In this document: one piece after another, positions 24,177 to 33,118 of the stretch
Numbering within the stretch: position 1 is the stretch's first letter
Layout of the letters: the number at the start of each line of letters is the position of its first letter
NCBI GenBank assembly: GCA_003184365.1
Contig: NKYR01000085.1
Coordinates: 1-64,000, forward strand
DNA from: Evernia prunastri
Lineage: Eukaryota > Ascomycota > Lecanoromycetes > Lecanorales > Parmeliaceae
Length of the DNA stretch: 64,000 nt
Reading direction: 5' to 3'
Made by a program: the position numbers and the translations under genes
Notes under the pieces: model-generated
What the model saw: the letters and a program-made list of their open reading frames with translations, nothing else
What the model was told of the DNA's origin: nothing
The model's database searches: none

Positions 24177-25214
24177 ATGTCTCGATACGCGGCTGTGTAT
24201 GCCAATCCTCGCGGTGCTGGCGATGCCCGTCCAACCGCCATGCAGATTGTCAAAGACGAAGGCATTGTTGGCAAATTGACCGACAAAGTAATGCTCATCA
24301 CGGGGGGATCTGCCGGAATTGGCGCAGAGACCGCACGAGCATTTCACGCAACCGGGGCAAAGCTCTTCCTCACGGTGAGGGACTTCGAAAAAGGCCAAAA
24401 GGTCGTGGATTCGATTCTGTCAGATGACCCGTCTAACCAAGCTGAGATTACCATGATCAAGATGGAGCTGGATTCACTGGATTCCGTCCAAACGGGAGTG
24501 AAAGAGGTACTTAGCAAGACGGACCGACTCAACGTCCTTGTCAACAACGCCGGCGTAATGGCCACGCCCGAAGGTCGCACGAAAGACGGATTCGAAACGC
24601 AATTCGGCACGAACCACCTTGCACATTTCCTCTTATTCCAATTGCTGAAACCTACCCTTCTGAAGTCCAGCACGCGGGCCTTCCAGTCCCGCGTCGTCTG
24701 CGTCTCGTCGTTAGCCCACCGTTATAGCCCCGTACGGTTCGACGACTACAACTTCGACGAGCCATCATCATACAGTCCGTGGAAAGCGTACGCCCAGTCA
24801 AAGTCGTGTATCATCCACTTCGCCAACGAGATCGAGAGACGCTACAGCTCGCAAGGCCTGCACGCAACCTCGCTCCATCCGGGAGCCATCCAATCCAATC
24901 TGCAAGCCCATGTCGATGAGACGTGGAATGCATCCGTGTGGGAGATACCGGAGCTCAAGGCGGTGGAAAAATCGCCGGCGCAAGGTGCGGCCACGACGGT
25001 GTATGCGGCGTTGAGTCGGGACTGGGAGGGGAAAGGAGGCGTGTTCCTGTCGAATTGTGCGATCATGGGTCCTTTTGGAGGCAAGCCGCCAACCGGACCA
25101 GATGATGACAGTGTCAAGGATGAAGGGTATCTGCCTCGCGTGTACGACGCGGTGTCCGAATGGAGACTGTGGAAGGACTCGTTGAGAATGGTGGGGCTGG
25201 AGGATGATCAGTGA
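24177..25214 (+). CDS. Short-chain dehydrogenase/reductase, retinol-dehydrogenase-like
   Basis: Intronless, 345 residues from ATG 24177. The cofactor loop TGGSAGIG is at residues 42-49. Downstream come LVNNAGVM (the NNAG motif), the catalytic serine region VVCVSSLAHRYSP and the Tyr/Lys pair in YAQSK, followed by LHPGAIQSNL. This is the classical SDR order, closest in style to the fungal retinol-dehydrogenase/WW-oxidoreductase-like group. A 35-residue N-terminal extension precedes the Rossmann fold, with no clear signal peptide. NAD(P)-dependent oxidation or reduction of a small alcohol or ketone is expected; the substrate is unknown and the neighbours give no pathway hint. Confidence 0.9.
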   Translation: MSRYAAVYANPRGAGDARPTAMQIVKDEGIVGKLTDKVMLITGGSAGIGAETARAFHATGAKLFLTVRDFEKGQKVVDSILSDDPSNQAEITMIKMELDSLDSVQTGVKEVLSKTDRLNVLVNNAGVMATPEGRTKDGFETQFGTNHLAHFLLFQLLKPTLLKSSTRAFQSRVVCVSSLAHRYSPVRFDDYNFDEPSSYSPWKAYAQSKSCIIHFANEIERRYSSQGLHATSLHPGAIQSNLQAHVDETWNASVWEIPELKAVEKSPAQGAATTVYAALSRDWEGKGGVFLSNCAIMGPFGGKPPTGPDDDSVKDEGYLPRVYDAVSEWRLWKDSLRMVGLEDDQ

Positions 25215-25979
25215 ATTTAAGCCAGTGGTATAATAATCTGATGTATAGATCAAATGAGAGATTGACAATCAAAATTGTTTCCGTCCGTGAAGCTTGGAAT
25301 TAGAGATATCGGCAGTATCAACGGACGATCTCTCCAACTCTCCAATCTCTAAACTAGCTTTTCCAAGTACCCTATTCTACACCTCCTCAGTCCGTGATTG
25401 TGTCCCTGAAGAAGGCGGCCGGTGTACCCGATACCCAACCCACATCCTCGAAGATTGAATCAAGCGACTGGCTGTGCTCGATGGTGACGTCCACGATCGA
25501 ATACACGCCCTCTTTCCAGAGACTGGTCCATTGCTTGATAGCATGATACCGGATCGTCAGGCAGCGCGACCGAAGAATGCAGAGTGCAGAGTGCAGAGTG
25601 CAGTAGCGCAGCTTTGTCACAAATTCTCTTGATGAGGGCATGTTTGTTTGCATCTCGTCAGGACACTGCGGTGTGTTGGGCCCCTTTTGCTCGGCAGACG
25701 CCGTCGTAGCTGCAAAAGAGCAGGAGGAGGTGTTGAACGGAGGCCCTGTGTGATGTTCAGATAACTTGGTGCAAGCAAGGTCGGTTGCCTCTTGGATCGG
25801 GCTATGATCGCGGGACTCTGGACAGCACGGAGTTCGACAACCAAGGCTTCTGGGATCTGCATGATGTCGACATGTCTCGGTTGTTGTTTCCGGTTCTCGT
25901 TCAGAGGTAGTGGTTTGTGTACGGATGCCGCCGAGTGTGTCAGGAGGTCATCGGCCGGGTTCCGCTTCTAGCATTTGCT
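25215..25979. other. Intergenic, no supported gene
   Basis: Short unconnected frames only. A small direct repeat (GCAGAGTGCAGAGTGCAGAG) lies at about 25578-25602. It leads into the TPR-gene relic. Confidence 0.45.
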
Positions 25980-26280
25980 GTCGTTGGTTCTTCCACGAAG
26001 CGAAAGATCCTATCGATCTTAGAGTACGAGGATGCTCAGAGCCCAGGATTCTTTGTGTACACGCTAACTACCCACTCCATCTATGCAAAATTTCAAGGTC
26101 AGCATTGCTATTTCGAGGCAAGAATGGGGGTTGATGGCATATCTTGGGACTACACTTGTCCCCTTGCTCTCAAAACCTGTGTCATGACTCAGGTGCAATA
26201 CAAAACAGGGAGACTCATCTCAGAAGCTTACGTACCATCTGCGGAGCTTCCTATCGACCGGCACTGCAGAAGAGCGTGAA
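25980..26280 (-). pseudogene. Relic of an NB-ARC/TPR gene 3' end
   Basis: On the minus strand this stretch parallels the 3' part of the intact NLR at about 30240-30480. Both share a TPR-coding segment (the GGATGCTC region), a matching CAGCATTGC near the intron's 3' end, CATCTCAG near its 5' end, a TACNTACCA donor context, and the ATCGACCGG/GTCGACCGG segment. Similarity is visible but broken, with no open frame. I read it as a decayed paralogous fragment. Confidence 0.5.
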
Positions 26281-26440
26281 AAGATTTTGGCTTGGATCTC
26301 GGCCGTCAAGCATGAACAACAGAATCTCCATGTGCATAAGCCACAAGTAGACGGCGTTGGAGTGTGGCTGCGTGACGAGCGGGAAACATGCAAAAAATTG
26401 CTGTGGGGTCACGGTGTCCAAGGCTTGGGAAATATGTACC
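26268..26440 (+). pseudogene. Relic of a NACHT-type STAND gene
   Basis: One plus-strand frame reads EEREKILAWIS, then GVGVWLRDERETCKKLLWGHG. This matches in order the segment just before the P-loop of fungal NACHT-ankyrin proteins (E..KIL.WL, GTG.WL, LWC.G.PG.GKT), but the P-loop itself is degenerate (GVQGLGN) and the frame decays after it. It overlaps the edge of the TPR relic on the other strand. Confidence 0.4.
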
Positions 26441-26581
26441 ATGAATTGACCAGCATTCAGCAGGTACGTAGAAAAAAAAACACGTGTTACTTTGACCTCG
26501 AACATAAATTAGTTGCGTTCGTGCATCCGCTTAGAATGATGCGTTTGCAATTGAACTTGCCGGTGATCCATGTTTATCCAT

Positions 26582-27688
26582 TCATTTATCATAGTATGCC
26601 GGTAATGTCCACTTTTGCGTTATCCTACTGGCAGCACAAGACCTGATTCGGTCCCAAAGCTCGTCGGCCCTCTGCTGAAATTTCGGAGTCCCTGGTTTAA
26701 CGTAAGAATTTCTCCCGACACCAAATTTATCCTATAGACGTGTCAATGGTGCGATTTCTCTCAAGTTGAGCATACGGCATAGGAGTCAGTCACGTACCTC
26801 CTCTATAGCAAGGAGGATAAAGCTAATGGCAAACAAGATCCAACGAATAGTCATACGTGCGTCGTGAAGCCCTGGGCCTCCGCGAAACTCAATCGTCCCT
26901 TTGTGACCAGTCAGATTATCAAAGTTCCATAAGACCCTCCTGTTGTCATCCTGATTGCCTTGCATGAGTGTGCATAGCTCTTCCAATGTCTCGACATCGT
27001 AGATCTGATCCCTGAGATCATTGAATGAGGACCTGTTTCTTCCATGCCTGAATATCTGTCTTAATTTTGGTGAGACCTTTGTGTTGGGCTCACAATAATG
27101 ATGGTCTCTCCGCTCTTCTGGAAGGACTTCAAGGATATGCTTCTCATATACGACGACTGCATATGCGATCTTTCTGAGTTCTTCGAGATCGTAGCCTAAA
27201 CCCATAGGTCTGACATGGACATGGCTTCCGCATGACTCATTGAAAATTTCCTGTTCAAAAGTCTTATCGAAAGCATACCAGAATTCTTTAATCTCCCTCA
27301 TCCAGTCTTTGACGGGTATCAGGAACAGCCGAGATACAGCCTCAATCGATACTAAGATGCAACGAAGTCAGACTCTATATCTTACGGTTAAAATGTTCCG
27401 AGAAAACTCACTGGCGGCAGGCTTATCTTTAGGGTCGATTGAGTTGTCTTGTGTCAAGTGCCAGAAATTGTAGTCCCCTGGATGCTTCATGAATCTGCCA
27501 TTGGGATTGATAGGGTCCATTGTTGTGGGGATATATCGCTCCCCCATAGCATCTTTCAACGCTTGGAACCCAGCTCTCTTATAATCCCATCCGTCTTCAG
27601 GCGAGTCGTCGTCGACATTCAAAGGCACTCCAGAGAGCTCGATCTCGATGCCAAACCCCACAGACTCTCTGGACGGTGATATACCCAT
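26582..27688 (-). CDS. Putative amidoligase (Amidoligase_2, glutamine-synthetase-like fold)
   Basis: Three exons, 27688-27412, 27351-26798 and 26731-26582, encode 326 residues with closed phases. Near the N-terminus is GFGIEIEL, the glutamate pair of the ATP/metal site. The second exon has FWYAFDKTFE followed by SCGSHVHV at about residues 132-139, the histidine motif of the family, and later GTIEFRGGPG, the conserved glutamate-arginine strand. The last exon encodes a short helical tail ending in AYYDK. These motifs define the COOH-NH2 ligase family of glutamine-synthetase fold, expected to couple a carboxylate to an amine with ATP; the substrate is unknown. It is divergent from a gamma-glutamylcyclotransferase-like gene, and fungal members of this family are described as neighbours of AIG2-type cyclotransferases, so the pair is probably functional. 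Confidence 0.85.
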
Positions 27689-28524
27689 TCTTGATAGGTG
27701 TCACGTTGATCGATGTGACCGGTTTGAGGTTGAAGAAGAAGGAAGGTTGCTCGAAATGGGGATGGAGATCGCTGGAACCACCTCTGGCCTAGAAGGATCA
27801 GAATTTGCGATGAAGACACAGCATCGAACACAAGCTTCAACTTACTAGAAAACTCCTTTGGCCAGGAGACAATCGAGACCACCTTTTCTTGCAAGAGGTG
27901 AAAATGTTTGCACAGGTTGAAGAAAATACTGAGCAAGGTGTTGAAGGAGGCTTTGCATGCAGAGAAAAGAATAACGCCGCGGGTATGAGAAGCAACGAAC
28001 AAGACAAATGACACCAACCAATAGGACATCAATTGTGTGCACGGGTACGGTTTCGACTGAACTCAGGGATCTTATCGTCCAATCTAACTTGGGCGAGCCT
28101 TGCAATAGGCCGATAATCATGTCCGATCCGCAGACTATTTTTTTCGGGACCAATTAATTCTGCCATCGCACCCTCCATGTCGCCTCTCTCTTCCTGCCGC
28201 CTCGCTCTTCAAATGTAGTATTCTTGCCAAAATGATACGAACAAATTCATGATGGGATTACCCTGACTTATATTTGGAACACTATCCACGGGACTGGGAG
28301 ATTGATCATGAACAAGCCAGATTTTCAAAGCATTTCCCTCAAGGCTAGTAGGTAAGGTACTGTATTGGGTGTTCGTGGAGAGGGTGGGGTCATTGAGATG
28401 GTTGGCTATATGCATGCTAATGAGTAGCCTCGGCGTTAATTTATACCGCCCACTTATTAATCAACAGAGAGTTGATGTCCCCGTCAATCATCATCTTTCT
28501 CCTTCCTATAATTTATCACTCAGC
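27689..28524. promoter_or_regulatory. Divergent region, amidoligase / cyclotransferase
   Basis: About 830 bp between two start codons. Frames in it are short and motif-free. It should hold the promoters of both genes. Confidence 0.45.
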
Positions 28525-29559
28525 ATGAATCCCCAATCTTCGCTCCAATATTGTCAACAGGAACGATTCTACTTTGCTTTTGGGAGTAACTTGCATCTTG
28601 GTCAAATGGCCAAGCGTTGCCCGGAGAGTCGCTATATTGGCACCGCAAAATTGCATGACTACCGTTTTCAGATCAACCAGCGTGGTTTTGCGAATGTCTT
28701 GCGCTCACCCGGCGATTGTGTTGAAGGTCTAGTCTATCTTCTCAATCTGACGGATGAGGCCAGGCTAGATAAGAGTGAGGGCGTACCAACGGCATATCAG
28801 AAGTGCAACGTTGCCATAGAAGTTTTCACGGCAACAATCGATCATGTCGGTCGTGCAGTCCCCGAACTGTCTCAGCGACTGGATGCTTCAGAGCCCCACA
28901 CTGTACCACTTGGAGCTCCCACAAAGTCGATGGACTTTCACAGTGACTCACTCAATGATCCGCACCTGCCTGTATATCAGCAAAAACCTCTATGGCCTTC
29001 GGTTCCAAAGAATTGGTGGTCCCTGGCGAGAGGGTTCGGGAAAAATGACACAAACAACCAAGCTTGGGCTGACAAGCAAGTTGACGCCCAGGCAGGACAT
29101 GACGGCCCCAGACGTCGTGATGATTACTCGCTGAAGGGTCAAGCCACAGAGGCATTGGTGTATCTGAGCAACCACTTCGTACAAGATAGCGAACCCCGGA
29201 ATGAGTATATCGATCGAATAAACGCTGGGATTATTGATGCCCGCAAGCTAGGCATGTCAGATATATACATTGACACTTGTCTTCGACACTATATTAGAAT
29301 TCGAGAGTCACACGATACAGGATTCACCGTTGTTCAGCAACGAATTCCAGAAAGTCATTCTCATCGGTCGAAGCAGTCTGGCTCCACCAAGTATCGTATT
29401 TCTGAAAACAAACATCGACCCAGGTATGAGACCGTTACCACAAAGACTAAAGCCCCGGCAATCGACCATAGGGAAAGACGACGGCGAAAGAGTGCCAAAA
29501 GATATGATGCTTCGGACACTGAATCCGATCCTCACCCACGAGAGGAACAGTATGAATAA
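28525..29559 (+). CDS. Gamma-glutamylcyclotransferase-like protein (GGCT/AIG2 superfamily)
   Basis: Intronless, 344 residues from ATG 28525, chosen because the family motif begins 14 residues later. The substrate loop YFAFGSNL is at 16-23. Then come YRFQINQRGFANVLRS, VEGLVYLLNLTDEARLDKSE and GVPTAYQKCNV, whose Glu85 in KSEGV fits the catalytic acid of the family. A long insert (about residues 105-205) separates this from a second conserved block (QATEALVYLSNHF, then YIDRINAGIIDARKLG). The C-terminal 70 residues are basic and low-complexity. The family cleaves gamma-glutamyl amides with formation of 5-oxoproline. Beside a divergent amidoligase it may remove or recycle the bond that enzyme makes (inference). 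Confidence 0.85.
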   Translation: MNPQSSLQYCQQERFYFAFGSNLHLGQMAKRCPESRYIGTAKLHDYRFQINQRGFANVLRSPGDCVEGLVYLLNLTDEARLDKSEGVPTAYQKCNVAIEVFTATIDHVGRAVPELSQRLDASEPHTVPLGAPTKSMDFHSDSLNDPHLPVYQQKPLWPSVPKNWWSLARGFGKNDTNNQAWADKQVDAQAGHDGPRRRDDYSLKGQATEALVYLSNHFVQDSEPRNEYIDRINAGIIDARKLGMSDIYIDTCLRHYIRIRESHDTGFTVVQQRIPESHSHRSKQSGSTKYRISENKHRPRYETVTTKTKAPAIDHRERRRRKSAKRYDASDTESDPHPREEQYE

Positions 29560-30094
29560 TCGAGCCGGTTCCATGATTTTCCCCAACCTGCTGCGGAGCC
29601 AACTGCAGCTTCACCGCAGATAATCACAAGGTTCATTCACACGCAAGTTGGTCGTGATGACGTGTTAAGAATGTTCAGCCTAGGCGTGAAGCCATCATGT
29701 GGACTGATGATGATGCTGATTTATTGCCAAGCACGTATCTCTTCCTCCTAGCCCATTCTCCACATATCTCCTTGTCCGTCTTTGGAAGCCTTAGAGATTT
29801 TGACCCAGACGCTTCTGAGGACACGATCCCAGATGTTGGAGAACAAGGAGGGCCGAGGCATCATGACGAAGGGAAAAGTGAAGGCGACTGAACAAATTGA
29901 TGAGGTAGAAGCACACTTCAGACGAAAGATTGAAGGAATTGATCATATCATCTCAGAGGTTCGGCAGGACATCTTGTAGAAAGTCAAGGTCACAAAACCA
30001 GTCAACCACTTGTCGGGGTAATGAATACGCCAGAAAGTCGTACGAGGGATATGTTCCAAATCCAAACCTAGTCTGTACGTGGGATAGGGACTGG
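29560..30094. other. Gap between cyclotransferase and NLR 3' end
   Basis: A plus-strand frame at 29782-29979 reads like a short coiled coil (IDEVEAHFRRKIEGIDHIIS) and an overlapping frame starts MWTDDDADLLPS, but neither has a start context or partner exon that I can defend. No gene called. Confidence 0.35.
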
Positions 30095-32855
30095 TCATCT
30101 TCGTCTTGGGAAAATGACGGCCCGAGGGTAGTGAGGGGACCAGACCGGATGAACGACGCGTCTCACTAAGAAATGCATGCCTTGCAAGCTTCCTTCCGGT
30201 GCATCTCGTGGTCGGACCCCATCCGTGGAGCAGAAAATGAGGTCACGCATAGCAAGGTGGGTATCAGGATGCTCCTCGCCCAGGGTTCTTAGATACGCTC
30301 TCACTACCCCTACCATCTTCACAAATTTCGAAGTCAGCATTGCGTGTGAGGCGGAAAGCAGAGTTGGTTTGTCGAATTGTCTCATAATGCAACTCCAATA
30401 CAGATGAGAAGAAAGGCACATCTCAGCAACGTACATACCAGCTTTAGTGCTTCCTGTCGTCGACCGGTACCGCGATACCAGTCGGCGAGACAATGTATTG
30501 AATTTGAGGTCCTCGGATGTTCCTCACCCCTGATCCTCTTATTCGCTTCAACCAATCGTTCCATGATTTCTAATGCCTCCTGCCCTCGGCCTACCTCCTT
30601 ATAGATAATAGCAAGGTTGTAGATCGATCTAAGAGTGTCGGGATGCTCCACCCCTAGACTTCTCTTGCACGCGTCTACCACTCGTTCTGTCAGTTCCAGC
30701 GCCTCATCCCGCCGACCTAGTGCGTCATATCTATTGGCAAGACTGTTCATCGAGACGAGAGTCTCCGGATTCTCTTCGCCTAGCATTTTCTTATGTGCTT
30801 CGACCACTCGCTCGGTCAGCTTTAACGCTGAAATATGTTGGCCTACCCTGCCATAATTTATAGCGAGGTTGTCCATGAAGATGAGTGTAAAAGAGTGCTC
30901 CTCGCCTAGGGTTTTCATACTCGCTTTCACCAGCTGCTCCAACACCGGTAACGCTTTCTGCGTATGACCCCTTGCGCCATATTCAATAGCGAGACTGTGT
31001 AATGATGCGATAGTCTCAAGATGCCCCATACCTAGAGCTCTTTTTGCCACTTTCACCACATGTTGCATCAGCCGTAGTGCCTCCTGAGGGTGACCAGTCA
31101 GGCCATACAGCACAGCTAGATCACGAACCGACCTGAGAGTGTCGGGATGCTCCTCACCAAAGCTTCTCTTATTTACTTCCACCACTTTTACAATTAGCTG
31201 TAAAGCATCCTGTGACCGACCTGACTCCTTATACACTCGTGTAAAATCCTCGACCATCCTCTGAAAATCGGGTATTGCATCGTGACAACGGAGAAGTCCA
31301 TCAATTGGTTTGCCGAGGCAAGCATCGACATGCGGCACAAGAGATCTCCGGTATCTGTAGTCTACGGTCTGATCGCTCCAAGGGACAGAAAGGGCCACTG
31401 TTGAAACTGTTTGTTGCCACACTAGTTCTTGATTCGAGGGACTCAGTCGATCTCGAGCCCACGTGTGCACGAGTGGATGAATGGAGATCAAATGATCCTT
31501 ATCGCGATTGATGAGCGAGAAGGACAGCAAAAGCGATACTGCTGCTCGAAGAGGGTAGACATCCCATTCGTCACTGGTTTGACGGAGTACAATGCGCGGT
31601 GAGCTCGAGAGGATCCAGCCATAGGGCGGTTCGCTGCTCATCATCTCCCATGCTCGGTGAAACATCGCTTCGGGAATCCCCTCGTGGTGGAGGAAACTGA
31701 AAATATTAAGTAATTCGATAGCGTCTCGCCCAACCTCGCCCGACATGGCTGCAATCATGTTCCATGAAACTTCCCAAGTTGTGTATACTGTGTATTGGTA
31801 GCCCTGGCCTTGCACAGCTTTCTCGCTTAGCAGTTTCTGTCGATGCCGAGAGTATATCGCACAGTATTCCTCCATCCTGCACCGACCTTCTCGGATCACT
31901 GCACCTGCCTGAGCGATCGCTAGTGCCAAGCACCCCAACTTGTCAACGACTGGCTTTGCAGTCTCTCTTGCCGACGCGTCAGATGGATCGTGGACTCCGG
32001 CCGTCTTAAGAATCAACGTAATAGCTTCATCTGTCGTCATCGCACCTAAGAAGTACTTCCATACAGTGGCGTAGATACCACAGTTCTGGTTTCGGGTCGT
32101 AATCAAGATAACCCCTCGATTGCCAACCGGAAAGTATTGAGATATATCCAGCCGAGGATCGTCGGCGTTGTCCAGGATTAGGACCCAAGACTCGGGCGTG
32201 TTGGATAACCATCGTTTGACAGCATTCACATTGGGTTCTAGCGCGCAGCTGCTGGCAACCTGTAGGAAACACCGCTCGAGGCTCTCAGTACTGCTTGCAT
32301 CAATCCAAAATATGCCCCAGAATCTTGACCATGGTCAGTTTCCTGTGTGAAGACAGAAACAGCGCGTGTACTTTTCTCGATGTTCTTCCGTAAACTTGAG
32401 GCATACTTGCGTCTTACCTGACCCGCCCAGCCCGTAAATGACAAATCTCCTCTGTTGTTGCGGCACGTTCAGGCTACTAGGTGGTAGGCACCCGGTCTCC
32501 AGTTGTTTCAGAACTTCTTCTCGTCCAGTGAAAACGGCGCTGGGATCTCGGGGCACCTCGAAGTGCTTGTTATGATATGGAGAAGGCGAGGGACCCGAAT
32601 CTGTCACAACAGTTTAGTGGGCTATATGTTTGACTTGGTATCAAACTGCCAGCATTTCAACATACTTGCAATGGAAGCAGCATGGAAATTGTCTTATGTG
32701 ACTAGTCAGCGTTTCGCCAGGGCTGTTCCCTCTAGTATTAACATACTAATAAACATGTCCCCGAGGTGGGCTCTAGCATTGTGGTCGATGATTACTCCTC
32801 GATACAAATGACCAGACTGAGAGGAATTTGCGTCTTGGGGACCAAAATCGGCCAT
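30095..32855 (-). CDS. NLR: N-terminal HET-s-type amyloid motif + NB-ARC + TPR
   Basis: Four exons, 32855-32747, 32600-32372, 32323-30439 and 30316-30095, give 814 residues; all phases close. The first exon is essential, since the frame around the P-loop has no ATG of its own. It encodes MADFGPQDANSSQSGHL and then, at residues 18-35, YRGVIIDHNARAHLGDMF, matching the prion repeats of the divergent HeLo protein. NB-ARC: FTGREEVLKQL, Walker A GLGGSGKT (93-100), Walker B WVLILDNADD, GVILITTRNQN, a GLPL-like GCLALAIAQAGA, and an MHD-like IHPLVHTWARDR. Seven TPRs of 42 residues (kinesin-light-chain type, GEEHPDTL) follow from about 440. Expected role: ligand binding to the TPRs opens the NB-ARC, oligomerisation templates the amyloid fold, and the partner HeLo protein is activated. 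The last-exon acceptor (GAAG before 30316) is plausible, and the third-exon end is supported by the relic at 26 kb. Confidence 0.85.
32751..32804 (-). other. R0 amyloid (HRAM-like) motif in NLR exon 1
   Basis: Encodes YRGVIIDHNARAHLGDMF. Aligned without gaps to R2 of the HeLo protein (YDGVEVGKDGKALIGNKY) it shares Y1, G3, V4, a branched residue at 6, a basic residue at 11, A12, G15, D/N16 and an aromatic at 18. This is the pattern of HET-s-related amyloid motifs. Confidence 0.8.
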
Positions 32856-33118
32856 GGTGGAGAGGATGATCAAAGATCTAGAGGAAAATATGATGGAAAA
32901 GATAATGGAGAAGGTGTGAAAGACAATTGACAATCAGTAGACGGTGCTGAGCATTTTAGGTGGGGTAGTACTGGAAACGGTGAGCGCCCTGCAGCTAGAT
33001 AACAGCTGTCGCTCCATTCGTATTACCAGTAAAAAACGTGAAGTCCCTGTACTCCCTACAACCTCCATCCCGGCGAGACCTTTTCACATTCGCATCATTG
33101 CGACTGACCAATTTAACA
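32856..33118. promoter_or_regulatory. Shared 263-bp divergent promoter of the NLR / HeLo pair
   Basis: The two start codons face away from each other across 263 bp, so both genes probably share control elements. No recognised operator was seen. Confidence 0.6.

Noticed and set aside
29697..29979. Short acidic and coiled-coil frames after the cyclotransferase
   Set aside because: Two overlapping frames without start or splice support; could be a relic but not callable.
30382..32229. 615-codon single-exon TPR protein
   Set aside because: It lacks the P-loop half and its last residues read into an intron (GTATGT donor at 30438).
32335..32607. NLR starting at MTDSGPSPSP
   Set aside because: The first triplet is GTG, not ATG, and it lies inside a splice acceptor region; the spliced upstream ATG exon explains the start better.
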